DNA of 7,124 bases from Pseudanabaena sp. CAN_BIN31 (GTDB lineage Bacteria > Cyanobacteriota > Cyanobacteriia > Pseudanabaenales > Pseudanabaenaceae). This document shows, piece by piece, positions 1 to 6,261 of the stretch (position 1 is its first letter; every line of letters begins with the position of its first letter). The position numbers were made by a program, and so were the translations under genes. The stretch covers positions 1 through 7,124 of the forward strand of contig JAJAZG010000077.1 of NCBI GenBank assembly GCA_026785865.1, read 5' to 3'. The notes under the pieces are model-generated. The model did not search any database, was not told where the DNA came from, and was given only the letters and a program-made list of their open reading frames with translations.

Positions 1-138
1 CGCTGAAATCATCCACTGAGGCAAATTTACACTAACAGATTGAGTTTCCAAAGCGGGACGCTTCAATGTTGACAGATCAAATAAATCTAAAACATCCTCG
101 CCATTATCAAACCTTTCATCTAATTCCCTAGCTTCCAT
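1..138 (-). CDS. brnA: BrnA-type antitoxin, ribbon-helix-helix, C-terminus cut by window edge
   Basis: This is the N-terminal 46 codons of a protein that continues beyond position 1, beginning MEARELDERFDNGEDVLDLF. The acidic N-terminal segment with DxxEDVLDxFD-like character, followed by a short strand SVSVNLPQWM (about residues 34-43), matches BrnA/CopG-like antitoxins, in which such a strand starts the ribbon-helix-helix DNA-binding domain. In that family the antitoxin neutralises BrnT by direct binding and represses its own operon. The ATG overlaps the last 11 nt of brnT. A strong Shine-Dalgarno sequence, GAGGTG, sits 7 nt upstream inside brnT, so both overlap and ribosome site support this start. 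The order toxin then antitoxin is the usual one for brnTA. The helix-turn part and the C-terminus are not visible, so integrity cannot be judged. Identification rests mainly on the strand sequence plus the adjacent BrnT. Confidence 0.82.
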   Translation of the reverse strand, partial: MEARELDERFDNGEDVLDLFDLSTLKRPALETQSVSVNLPQWMISA

Positions 139-388
139 ATAGCTTCACCTCACCTTCTCGCGATCGCCTTACTGAGATAATTCTAACCACAAAATTTCTA
201 TATGTGACAATTGCAGACCAATGTTTACCATCAATTATGCCAATAACCATAAATCGCGGCTCATTCGTCGATATAGCTTGAATTTCAACCCTAGAAGCAT
301 CATTCCAAAGCGCCTTTGCTTTTTCAAAGTTAATACCATGCTTAGACTGATCAATCTGACTTTTTGCTGGGTCAAACTCAAACTGCAC
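128..388 (-). CDS. brnT: BrnT family toxin (type II TA ribonuclease-like)
   Basis: This 86-residue protein has the BrnT layout: FEFDPAK at residues 3-9, KHGINF at 16-21, RFMVIG at 45-50 and the basic signature RIISVRRSR at 69-77. BrnT family members are about 85-100 residues long, adopt a RelE-like fold and act as ribonucleases that stop translation until bound by BrnA. The start is GTG. An in-frame TAG lies five codons upstream and no ATG fits the conserved N-terminus, so this start is well constrained. The sequence AGGG lies about 10 nt upstream. The start follows the stop of a small upstream ORF by 4 nt and the end overlaps the antitoxin start by 11 nt, so the three ORFs are probably translated in a coupled way from one transcript. 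The signature residues look intact, so the toxin is probably functional, but activity is inferred from family only. Confidence 0.9.
   Translation of the reverse strand: MQFEFDPAKSQIDQSKHGINFEKAKALWNDASRVEIQAISTNEPRFMVIGIIDGKHWSAIVTYRNFVVRIISVRRSREGEVKLYGS
143..154 (-). promoter_or_regulatory. Ribosome binding site of brnA inside brnT
   Basis: On the minus strand this reads GGTGAGGTGAAG, whose core GAGGTG lies 7 nt before the brnA ATG. It is much stronger than the site before brnT, which would favour antitoxin over toxin synthesis from the shared message. The unequal strengths are seen in the sequence. The effect on protein ratio is inference. Confidence 0.6.
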
Positions 389-392
389 AACT

Positions 393-518
393 TTATTTCC
401 CTACAGCGACATCTGCATCCAAACTCACAACCTTTTTCACCTCAATACGACTAGCAAAACAATTGGGCTTAGCTTTCTGATAATCAAAACTATATTGGAG
501 TAAAAGCTCATCATCCAT
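393..518 (-). CDS. Short antitoxin-like ORF leading the brnTA cassette (possibly truncated)
   Basis: This is a 41-codon ORF, ATG to TAA, starting MDDELLLQYSFDYQKAKPNC and ending in a VVSLDADVA-like segment. The motif YxFDYxKAKPNxFA followed by a VVxLDxDVA strand resembles, from memory, short cyanobacterial proteins of about 60-80 residues that sit in front of toxin genes. In those, the strand is followed by a VFxxSExVNxALR-like helix. Here the ORF ends directly after the strand, so it is either a shortened antitoxin or a remnant whose 3' part was replaced by brnT. The stop lies 4 nt before the brnT GTG, consistent with translational coupling. The ribosome site is weak (AGAAAG, 6 nt upstream). 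No convincing promoter was found; a CATAAT sequence at 534-539 is the best -10 candidate. Because it is short, its reality rests on the motif and the tight junction with brnT. Confidence 0.55.
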   Translation of the reverse strand: MDDELLLQYSFDYQKAKPNCFASRIEVKKVVSLDADVAVGK

Positions 519-550
519 TATTTGCTTTCTAATATTATGTCTGTAGAGTA

Positions 551-579
551 TTGACTCATCAGGGGAAAATTGTTAGATT
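551..579 (+). promoter_or_regulatory. Candidate sigma70-type promoter of the hydrophobic 98-residue protein
   Basis: TTGACT (551-556) and TAGATT (574-579) are separated by 17 bp, giving 5/6 and 4/6 matches to the -35 and -10 consensus. Transcription would start near 586, giving a leader of about 40 nt that contains the GAGGA ribosome site. The -10 element lies inside the inverted repeat at 568-591. Confidence 0.35.
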
Positions 580-591
580 AATTTAACAATT
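568..591. repeat. AT-rich inverted repeat in the divergent intergenic region (possible operator)
   Basis: AATTGTTAGA at 568-577 pairs with TTTAACAATT at 582-591 around a TTAA centre. Eight outer base pairs are perfect, then comes one G-T mismatch and one more pair. It covers the candidate -10 of the plus-strand gene and lies about 50 nt upstream of the minus-strand TA cassette. It could be an operator for the TA antitoxin or for another dimeric regulator. No U-tract follows, so it is not a good terminator. Confidence 0.5.
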
Positions 592-625
592 ATGACTTGT
601 AAATACAACGCGAGGATTAGTAACT

Positions 626-922
626 ATGGTAGAAGTAAAAGACTTGGTTGATGCCACCACGGGAATTGTTGCAGGAGCTTCAGGTATGATAGCGGGTGCG
701 CTATCTGCGACATCTATCTTGGGAGCTAGCACTGTTATAGCTGGAAGTATTGATGGTGTAACTGGAGCTTCAGCTATAACCTCAGCCTTAGCTCTTCTTG
801 GTGGTGGTGCTGTTGCTGTAGGCGGAATGGGAATGGTCGGGGGAATAGCTGTAGTAACAACTGCGGCAGTCATACCAGCAGTAATAGTTGGATTAGAAGT
901 TTTCAAATTCTTTCACCATTAG
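626..922 (+). CDS. Glycine-rich hydrophobic small membrane protein, function unknown
   Basis: This 98-residue protein is built almost wholly of Gly, Ala, Val, Ile, Ser and Thr between a charged N-terminus (MVEVKDLVD) and a basic/aromatic C-terminus (EVFKFFHH). Hydrophobic stretches lie at about residues 13-42, 50-66 and 70-90. GxxxG spacing occurs at residues 13-17, 20-24, 40-44 and 69-73, the packing pattern of glycine-zipper membrane segments. Pro84 lies within the last segment. There is no signal peptidase site, lipobox or cysteine. The start is supported by GAGGA at 612-616, 9 nt upstream of the ATG. A strong terminator follows at 981-1010, so it is a single-gene unit. It is divergent from the TA cassette. 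I do not recognise a named family. Possibilities are a small membrane-inserting protein or a bacteriocin-like peptide, neither supported beyond composition. Confidence 0.75.
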   Translation: MVEVKDLVDATTGIVAGASGMIAGALSATSILGASTVIAGSIDGVTGASAITSALALLGGGAVAVGGMGMVGGIAVVTTAAVIPAVIVGLEVFKFFHH

Positions 923-980
923 CATGAATCAAAAGAAAAACTTTCTAATTTTGTAGATATGTAAATAAATACGTATTTTT

Positions 981-1010
981 AACAAGGGGCTTAACGCCCC
1001 TTGTTTTATG
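981..1010 (+). terminator. Rho-independent terminator between the 98-residue gene and gltB
   Basis: AACAAGGGGC (981-990) and GCCCCTTGTT (996-1005) form a perfect 10-bp stem with a 5-nt loop, and the plus strand continues TTTTATG. It clearly fits termination of the plus-strand gene ending at 922. It also lies 10 nt past the gltB stop. On the minus strand the stem is followed by AAAAATACG rather than a U-tract, so use by gltB is possible but weaker. Confidence 0.85.
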
Positions 1011-1014
1011 TTAA

Positions 1015-4000
1015 TTAACTTCCACCGATGCGGGCGACATCGCGGGAGTTGGCTTCAAATGCAGCATTGAGCGCATCGTCACCACTCAAACCATCCGCGA
1101 TCGCCTTTGCGATCGCCTGTAATACCCGCTTGTAATCCTTCGGCATTACCTTCACGAATTTAGGAACGATCGCATTCCAATCAGCGAGAACTTTCTCACC
1201 CTTTGCGCTCTCCGTATAGTCAACGTGTTGCTGAATCAACTGACGCAGATCCTTGATTTCTTCGGGATCTTCCAGCTTTTCTAAGCCCACCATTGAGGGA
1301 TTACAACGGGTCGCAAAATCACCTGACTCATCGAGAATGTAGGCAATACCGCCACTCATCCCCGCCGCAAAGTTCCGTCCTGTTAAACCGAGGACAACGA
1401 CTTTACCGCCAGTCATGTATTCGCAACCATGATCGCCGATGCCTTCGACAACTGTATTCACACCAGAGTTACGGACTCCGAAGCGTTCGCCAGCGATGCC
1501 GCGAATGTAGACTTCGCCACTGGTTGCGCCATAGAGAGCGACGTTACCTGCGATCACGTTCTCTTCAGCGATGAAGGTGGAAGCTTTGGATGGATAGAGA
1601 ATGATCTTACCGCCGCTTAGCCCTTTGCCAAGATAGTCATTGGTATCGCCTTCTAGTTCGAGAGTGACACCTGCTGGCACGAATGCGCCAAAGCTTTGCC
1701 CCGCAGTACCTTGGAAATGTAAATGCACAGTGTCATCGGGCAATCCTTCCCAATGGCGCTTGGTGATTTCGTTGCCAAGAATGGTTCCGACAGCGCGATT
1801 GATGTTCCTAATGGGAACTGTCGCATGGACGGGTTCACCATCAACGATCGCCGCTTGACACAAATCTAACAATACGGTCATATCAAGGGACTTGTCCAAA
1901 CCGTGATCTTGAGTAATTTGGCAATAGCGACCGACATCTGCACCGACTTCGGGCTGATAAAGAATCTTCGAGAAGTCTAAGCCCTTGGCTTTCCAATGCT
2001 CGACAGCTTGTTTTGCTTCTAAGACTTCAGTACGACCGACCATTTCATTGAGGGTGCGGAAACCGAGTTGCGCCATTAGTTCGCGAACTTCCATCGCGAT
2101 GAAGGTCATGAAGTTAACAGTGTGGGCGGGATCGCCTGTGAACTTGTCGCGTAGTTGCGGATCTTGGGTGGCGACACCGACGGGGCAGGTGTTGAGATGG
2201 CAGACGCGCATCATGATGCAGCCAAGGGTCACAAGTGGCGCAGTGGCAAAGCCGAACTCTTCAGCACCGAGTAAGGCGGCGATGACGACATCACGACCTG
2301 TTTTCATTTGTCCATCGGTTTCGACAACGATGCGGCTGCGGAGATTATTGAGAACGAGGGTTTGGTGGGTTTCGGCTAGTCCGAGTTCCCAAGGTAAGCC
2401 AGCGTGCTTGATCGAGGTTTGGGGTGATGCGCCCGTACCGCCGTCATAGCCAGAGATGAGAACGACATCAGCGTGGGCTTTGGAAACCCCTGCGGCGATC
2501 GTGCCTACACCCACTTCTGATACGAGTTTGACGCTGATTCTGGCGGCACGGTTGGCGTTTTTGAGATCATGAATTAACTCGGCGAGGTCTTCGATCGAGT
2601 AGATGTCATGGTGTGGTGGAGGCGAAATCAAGCCCACACCTGTGGTCGAGTGGCGTACTTTGGCGATCCAAGGATAGACTTTCTTACCAGGTAACTGTCC
2701 GCCTTCTCCTGGTTTTGCACCTTGAGCCATTTTGATTTGGAGTTCTTTGGCTTGGGAGAGATAGAGGCTGGTGACACCGAAACGACCTGAAGCTACCTGT
2801 TTAATGGCGCTATTTTTGGAATCGCCTTGCTCATTTGTCCATGTGTAGCGATCGGGATCTTCGCCTCCTTCCCCTGTGTTGGACTTACCACCGATGCGAT
2901 TCATGGCGATCGCTAGAGCTTCATGGGCTTCTTGAGAAATCGAACCATAGCTCATCGCGCCAGTTTTGAAGCGGCGGAAAATCGATTCGATCGGTTCTAC
3001 TTCGTCGATAGAAATCGATTCGCGAGCTTTGAAATCAAGCAAGCCGCGTAGGGTGAAATGCTGCTGATTCTGTTCATTGACAAGTGCAGAATATTTCTTG
3101 AACTGGTCGTAATTACCATCGCGAGTAGCTTTTTGCAACGCATGAATAGCTTCAGGACTAAACAAGTGCGCCTCTCCATCTTTGCGCCATTGGTACTCAC
3201 CACCGACATCAAGGGTCAGGTGATCTTTGCGATCGTGGAAGGCGTGGCTGTGACGCGCGATCGCTTCTTTAGCGATTACCTCCAAATCTGCGCCCTCAAT
3301 GCGGGTTGCTGTCCAAGTGAAGTACTTGTTGATCACCGCTTGATTGAGTCCCACCGCTTCAAAAATCTGAGCGCCACGATAGCTTTGAATTGTGGAAATG
3401 CCAATTTTGGAAGCGACTTTAGTTACGCCCTTGGTGGCTGACTTGATGAAATTCTTGCAAGCTGTGGCATATTCCACACCAAGCAAGAGTCGTTGATCGA
3501 TCATGTCCTTGATCGTTTCAAAAGCAAGATAGGGATTGATTGCGCCGCAACCATATCCAATCAACAGAGCGAAGTGATGTACTTCTCTAGGTTCGCCCGA
3601 TTCGAGAACGAGTCCGACTCTGGTTCTTGTGCCTGTGCGGATGAGATGGTGATGCAATCCTGATACGGCTAGTAATGCAGGGATCGGCGCATTTTCGGTA
3701 TTCACACCGCGATCGCTAAGAATCACAATACTCACGCCATTTGCGATCGCATTATCAGCCTGATTACAAATTTCGGTAATCGCTGCTTCTAATCCCGCAA
3801 CTCCAGACTTAGGAGCGAATAAAGTGGAAATCGTCACCGATTTAAAATCACCTTCATTAATGTGCTTCAACTTAGCAAATTCAGTATTACTGAGAATTGG
3901 AGTTTTTAACTCGATTAAATGACAGCTTTCAGGTTCAGGTTTAAGCAAATTCCGTTCTGCGCCAATTGTCGTTTCTGCCGAAGTGATAATCTCTTCTCGA

Positions 4001-5604
4001 ATAGAATCAATTGGTGGATTTGTCACCTGTGCGAATAGCTGTTGGAAATAATCGTAGAGAAGTTTTGGACGATTGGAAAGAATCGCTAAAGGTGTATCCG
4101 TTCCCATCGCGCCGATCGCTTCGACACCATCTCGCGCCATTGGGGTTAATAACATCCGCAAATCTTCAAAGGAATAACCAAACGCCATTTGACGCTGAAT
4201 GAGCGCAGGAGCTTCTGGCTCTGCGACAACTTCTACATCCTTCAGATTGGCAATATCTACCATGTGCTGATTAATCCATTCACGATATGGATGCTCCGTT
4301 GCAATTTGATGCTTGATTTCTTCATCAGCAACAATGCGACCTTCTTCCATATTCACAAGGAACATCCGACCTGGTTGCAAACGTCCTTTTGATTCGATAC
4401 GTTCGGGTTCAATGTCTAATACACCTGCTTCCGAAGCGAAAATCACTAAATCATCCTTAGTGACGTAATAGCGCGAAGGACGTAAACCATTGCGATCCAA
4501 CACAGCGCCAATCATCGTGCCATCAGTAAAGGCGATCGAGGCGGGACCATCCCAAGGTTCCATCAAACAGGAATGATATTCATAAAAAGCTTTCTTCTGG
4601 TCACTCATCGACTCATGGGCTGTCCAAGGCTCAGGAATCATCATCATCATCGCGTGAGGCAGCGATCGCCCTGCGAGTACCAACAATTCCAAGGCGTTAT
4701 CAAAAATCGTGGAGTCACTACCATCAATGTTAATCACTGGCTTGATTTTTACCATGTCATCGCCAAATAGTTCTGACTCAAGCATTGACTGACGCGCCAG
4801 CATCCAGTTGATATTGCCGCGCAAAGTATTAATTTCGCCATTGTGGGCAATGTAGCGGTAAGGGTGCGATCGCTCCCAACTTGGGAAAGTGTTCGTACTA
4901 AAACGGGAGTGAACTAGAGCCAGAGCGCTCTCCATGTCAGGGTCACGCAGTTCTGGGAAATACATCCCCACCTGAGCGGTCATCAACATCCCTTTATAGA
5001 CAATCGTGCGACAGGAAAGACTTGAGGGATACCAGTAGGGATCGATCTTAGATGTACGAATTGCGGTATGAGCTAGCTTGCGAAGTACATATAATTTGCG
5101 ATCAAAAGCGAGATCATCAACAAGATTAGGCGATCGCGCAATAAATACTTGCTGTATGAAAGGTTCACTAGCTTGCGCCGTCGCCCCCAATGAGGAATTG
5201 TCCGTTGGCACATCACGCCAACCTAGTACTTTTAAGCCCTCTGCTTCTACCAGCTTTTCAAAAGCTCCTCTACCATTTTTACGCGCATCAGGATTAGGTG
5301 AACCATAAACCATGCCCACGCCGTACTGACCCACTTCGGGCAAAGCAATATTCGCGATCGCCGCCACTTTTACCAAAAATTTATGGGGGATCTGCATCAA
5401 AATCCCTGCACCATCACCTGTATTTGTCTCACAACCGCACGCGCCGCGATGCTCCAAATTCTCCAAAATTTGTAAACCCTGCGACACAATCGCATGGGAT
5501 TTTTTTCCTGATTTATGGACTATAAACCCGACTCCACAAGCATCGTGTTCAAATTGTGGATCGTACAAACCTTGTTTTACTGGCAATGCGTTGCTATTTA
5601 TCAT
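1015..5604 (-). CDS. gltB: Glutamate synthase (GOGAT) large subunit, NAD(P)H-type GltB
   Basis: This 1529-residue cytoplasmic enzyme makes two glutamates from glutamine and 2-oxoglutarate, the second step of the GS-GOGAT cycle. Domains in order: a class II glutamine amidotransferase after a 22-residue leader, with nucleophile Cys23 in HDACGVGF and glutamine-site motifs RFSTNTF (from 234) and HNGEINTLRGN (254-264); a central linker domain (about 480-770); an FMN-binding barrel (about 820-1215) with QVASGRFGV, KPGEGGQLPGKK and YDGGTGASP (from 1053); a 3Fe-4S site, Cys1129-x5-Cys1135-x4-Cys1140; and a GxGxG beta-helix (about 1270-1460). The loop after GGEDPDRY (ends at 920) has only about 11 residues before SAIKQ. 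Ferredoxin-type GltS has an extra segment of about 26 residues there, so this is GltB-like and should need GltD. No gltD is in the window. The ORF is intact and near the usual length of about 1500-1550 residues. No Shine-Dalgarno sequence precedes the ATG. Cys23 processing after the leader supports this start. Confidence 0.95.
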   Translation of the reverse strand: MINSNALPVKQGLYDPQFEHDACGVGFIVHKSGKKSHAIVSQGLQILENLEHRGACGCETNTGDGAGILMQIPHKFLVKVAAIANIALPEVGQYGVGMVYGSPNPDARKNGRGAFEKLVEAEGLKVLGWRDVPTDNSSLGATAQASEPFIQQVFIARSPNLVDDLAFDRKLYVLRKLAHTAIRTSKIDPYWYPSSLSCRTIVYKGMLMTAQVGMYFPELRDPDMESALALVHSRFSTNTFPSWERSHPYRYIAHNGEINTLRGNINWMLARQSMLESELFGDDMVKIKPVINIDGSDSTIFDNALELLVLAGRSLPHAMMMMIPEPWTAHESMSDQKKAFYEYHSCLMEPWDGPASIAFTDGTMIGAVLDRNGLRPSRYYVTKDDLVIFASEAGVLDIEPERIESKGRLQPGRMFLVNMEEGRIVADEEIKHQIATEHPYREWINQHMVDIANLKDVEVVAEPEAPALIQRQMAFGYSFEDLRMLLTPMARDGVEAIGAMGTDTPLAILSNRPKLLYDYFQQLFAQVTNPPIDSIREEIITSAETTIGAERNLLKPEPESCHLIELKTPILSNTEFAKLKHINEGDFKSVTISTLFAPKSGVAGLEAAITEICNQADNAIANGVSIVILSDRGVNTENAPIPALLAVSGLHHHLIRTGTRTRVGLVLESGEPREVHHFALLIGYGCGAINPYLAFETIKDMIDQRLLLGVEYATACKNFIKSATKGVTKVASKIGISTIQSYRGAQIFEAVGLNQAVINKYFTWTATRIEGADLEVIAKEAIARHSHAFHDRKDHLTLDVGGEYQWRKDGEAHLFSPEAIHALQKATRDGNYDQFKKYSALVNEQNQQHFTLRGLLDFKARESISIDEVEPIESIFRRFKTGAMSYGSISQEAHEALAIAMNRIGGKSNTGEGGEDPDRYTWTNEQGDSKNSAIKQVASGRFGVTSLYLSQAKELQIKMAQGAKPGEGGQLPGKKVYPWIAKVRHSTTGVGLISPPPHHDIYSIEDLAELIHDLKNANRAARISVKLVSEVGVGTIAAGVSKAHADVVLISGYDGGTGASPQTSIKHAGLPWELGLAETHQTLVLNNLRSRIVVETDGQMKTGRDVVIAALLGAEEFGFATAPLVTLGCIMMRVCHLNTCPVGVATQDPQLRDKFTGDPAHTVNFMTFIAMEVRELMAQLGFRTLNEMVGRTEVLEAKQAVEHWKAKGLDFSKILYQPEVGADVGRYCQITQDHGLDKSLDMTVLLDLCQAAIVDGEPVHATVPIRNINRAVGTILGNEITKRHWEGLPDDTVHLHFQGTAGQSFGAFVPAGVTLELEGDTNDYLGKGLSGGKIILYPSKASTFIAEENVIAGNVALYGATSGEVYIRGIAGERFGVRNSGVNTVVEGIGDHGCEYMTGGKVVVLGLTGRNFAAGMSGGIAYILDESGDFATRCNPSMVGLEKLEDPEEIKDLRQLIQQHVDYTESAKGEKVLADWNAIVPKFVKVMPKDYKRVLQAIAKAIADGLSGDDALNAAFEANSRDVARIGGS

Positions 5605-5620
5605 GGACTGAGAAGGGGTA

Positions 5621-5626
5621 TTTATA
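5621..5626 (-). promoter_or_regulatory. Candidate -10 box of gltB
   Basis: TATAAA on the minus strand, 17 nt upstream of the gltB ATG. No good -35 hexamer is found 16-18 bp away; an activator-type palindrome occupies that place instead. Transcription would begin near 5614, leaving a leader of only about 10 nt. Confidence 0.4.
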
Positions 5627-5645
5627 AGGATTATGGTAGCTCGGA

Positions 5646-5663
5646 CGTAATTGAGACGTTACG
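5646..5663. promoter_or_regulatory. Palindrome CGTAA-N8-TTACG upstream of gltB, NtcA-like candidate site
   Basis: CGTAA (5646-5650) and TTACG (5659-5663) form a perfect dyad, giving GTA-N10-TAC. NtcA, the cyanobacterial CRP-family nitrogen regulator, binds GTA-N8-TAC and at class II promoters sits about 20-24 nt before the -10 box. Here the gap to TATAAA is 20 nt and the dyad centre is about 40 nt from the predicted start. The placement fits but the spacing between half-sites is 10, not 8, so the identity of the regulator is open. Confidence 0.35.
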
Positions 5664-5826
5664 AGGGCTACTTTAGATTCTACTAACAAATCTCTGTCTT
5701 AAGTGAGATGTCTTAATAAATTGCTTGGCTCAAGTAGCGATCGGGGTTGTTTTTGTCACCCTTACTACTTAATTATGCCCACTTACTTATCTTGATCTTG
5801 ATCTTTATTTTGGTGGATTTTAAAAA

Positions 5827-5855
5827 TTGCCGATCGCGTCTATATTTAAAATAAT
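5827..5855 (+). promoter_or_regulatory. Candidate promoter of the TIGR03792-like gene
   Basis: TTGCCG (5827-5832) and AATAAT (5850-5855) are 17 bp apart, matching consensus at 4/6 and 5/6. The region is very AT-rich, so alternative -10 boxes such as TATATT at 5841-5846 are equally visible and the assignment is weak. Confidence 0.3.
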
Positions 5856-5881
5856 TAATTCATGTCAAATAGGTTTTAACT

Positions 5882-6208
5882 ATGGTAATTGAATGGCTCA
5901 AGATAAGAGTTAAACCCGAAACGAGAGAAAAATTTGTTGAACTCGATCAGGAAATTTGGACAAAAGTTCTAGCTCGTCAATCGGGTTTTTTAGGAAAAGA
6001 AGTTTGGATTAATCCCGCCGTTTCTGATGAAATTATTGTAGTTGTTCATTGGCAGACCCGTGAACAATGGAAAGCGATCGCGCCCGATTTATTGGCTAAA
6101 ACAGAAGAAGCCTTTAAAGTCAGTATGGGAACAGATACCTACGCAATCATTGAAGCTCAGGAATATCAGATCCGTAAATGTTTGAGTAATTCTATCCCGA
6201 AAGATTAG
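5882..6208 (+). CDS. TIGR03792-like small protein, ABM/dimeric alpha-beta barrel type
   Basis: This 108-residue soluble protein starts MVIEWLKIRVKPETREKFVE and contains EIWTKVLARQSGFLGKEVWI (about 25-44), then a strand EIIVVVHWQTREQWKAI (about 50-66). This pattern of strand, helix, GFLGKEV strand, VVHW strand and W/K helix is that of the cyanobacterial TIGR03792 family, which looks like an antibiotic-biosynthesis-monooxygenase (ABM) type dimeric barrel. No substrate is known to me, and ABM-like folds often have non-enzymatic or unrelated roles. The ATG is supported by AGG at 5871-5873, 8 nt upstream, and by the family's usual MVIEWL beginning. It is transcribed divergently from gltB and converges on the Uma2 gene with 53 nt between, in which I see no terminator hairpin. 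The last 12 residues (KCLSNSIPKD region) lie beyond the part I recognise. Confidence 0.85.
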   Translation: MVIEWLKIRVKPETREKFVELDQEIWTKVLARQSGFLGKEVWINPAVSDEIIVVVHWQTREQWKAIAPDLLAKTEEAFKVSMGTDTYAIIEAQEYQIRKCLSNSIPKD

Positions 6209-6261
6209 CCTCTGTTTGACGATCGCATTCTTTTATGTGTTTCCAATCGATAGGCATTAAC

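Noticed and set aside
221..454. Plus-strand 77-codon ORF
   Set aside because: It lies antisense to brnT and the small leader ORF, which have family motifs and tight junctions. The translation shows no recognisable features.
583..906. Minus-strand proline-rich 107-codon ORF
   Set aside because: It is the exact antisense of the Gly/Ala-rich gene at 626-922, whose GGN and GCN codons read as Pro and Ala/Arg on the other strand. It has no ribosome site or family motif.
1985..2449. Plus-strand 154-codon ORF inside gltB
   Set aside because: It is antisense to the most conserved part of the GltB FMN domain, and its Ser/Arg/Thr-rich composition is typical of an opposite-strand shadow.
1015..5604. 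Ferredoxin-dependent GltS (GlsF) as the name for the large ORF
   Set aside because: The insertion that characterises the ferredoxin enzyme between GGEDP and SAIKQ is missing.
5695..5716. Direct repeat TGTCTTAA at 5695-5702 and 5709-5716, considered as a Pho box
   Set aside because: The period is 14 bp, while cyanobacterial Pho boxes repeat about every 11 bp, and only two copies exist.
5792..5803. Tandem TTGATC-TTGATC
   Set aside because: Two short copies in AT-rich intergenic DNA are expected by chance and show no link to a promoter element.
6209..6261. Terminator between the convergent genes
   Set aside because: No stem of useful length with a T-run could be found on either strand.
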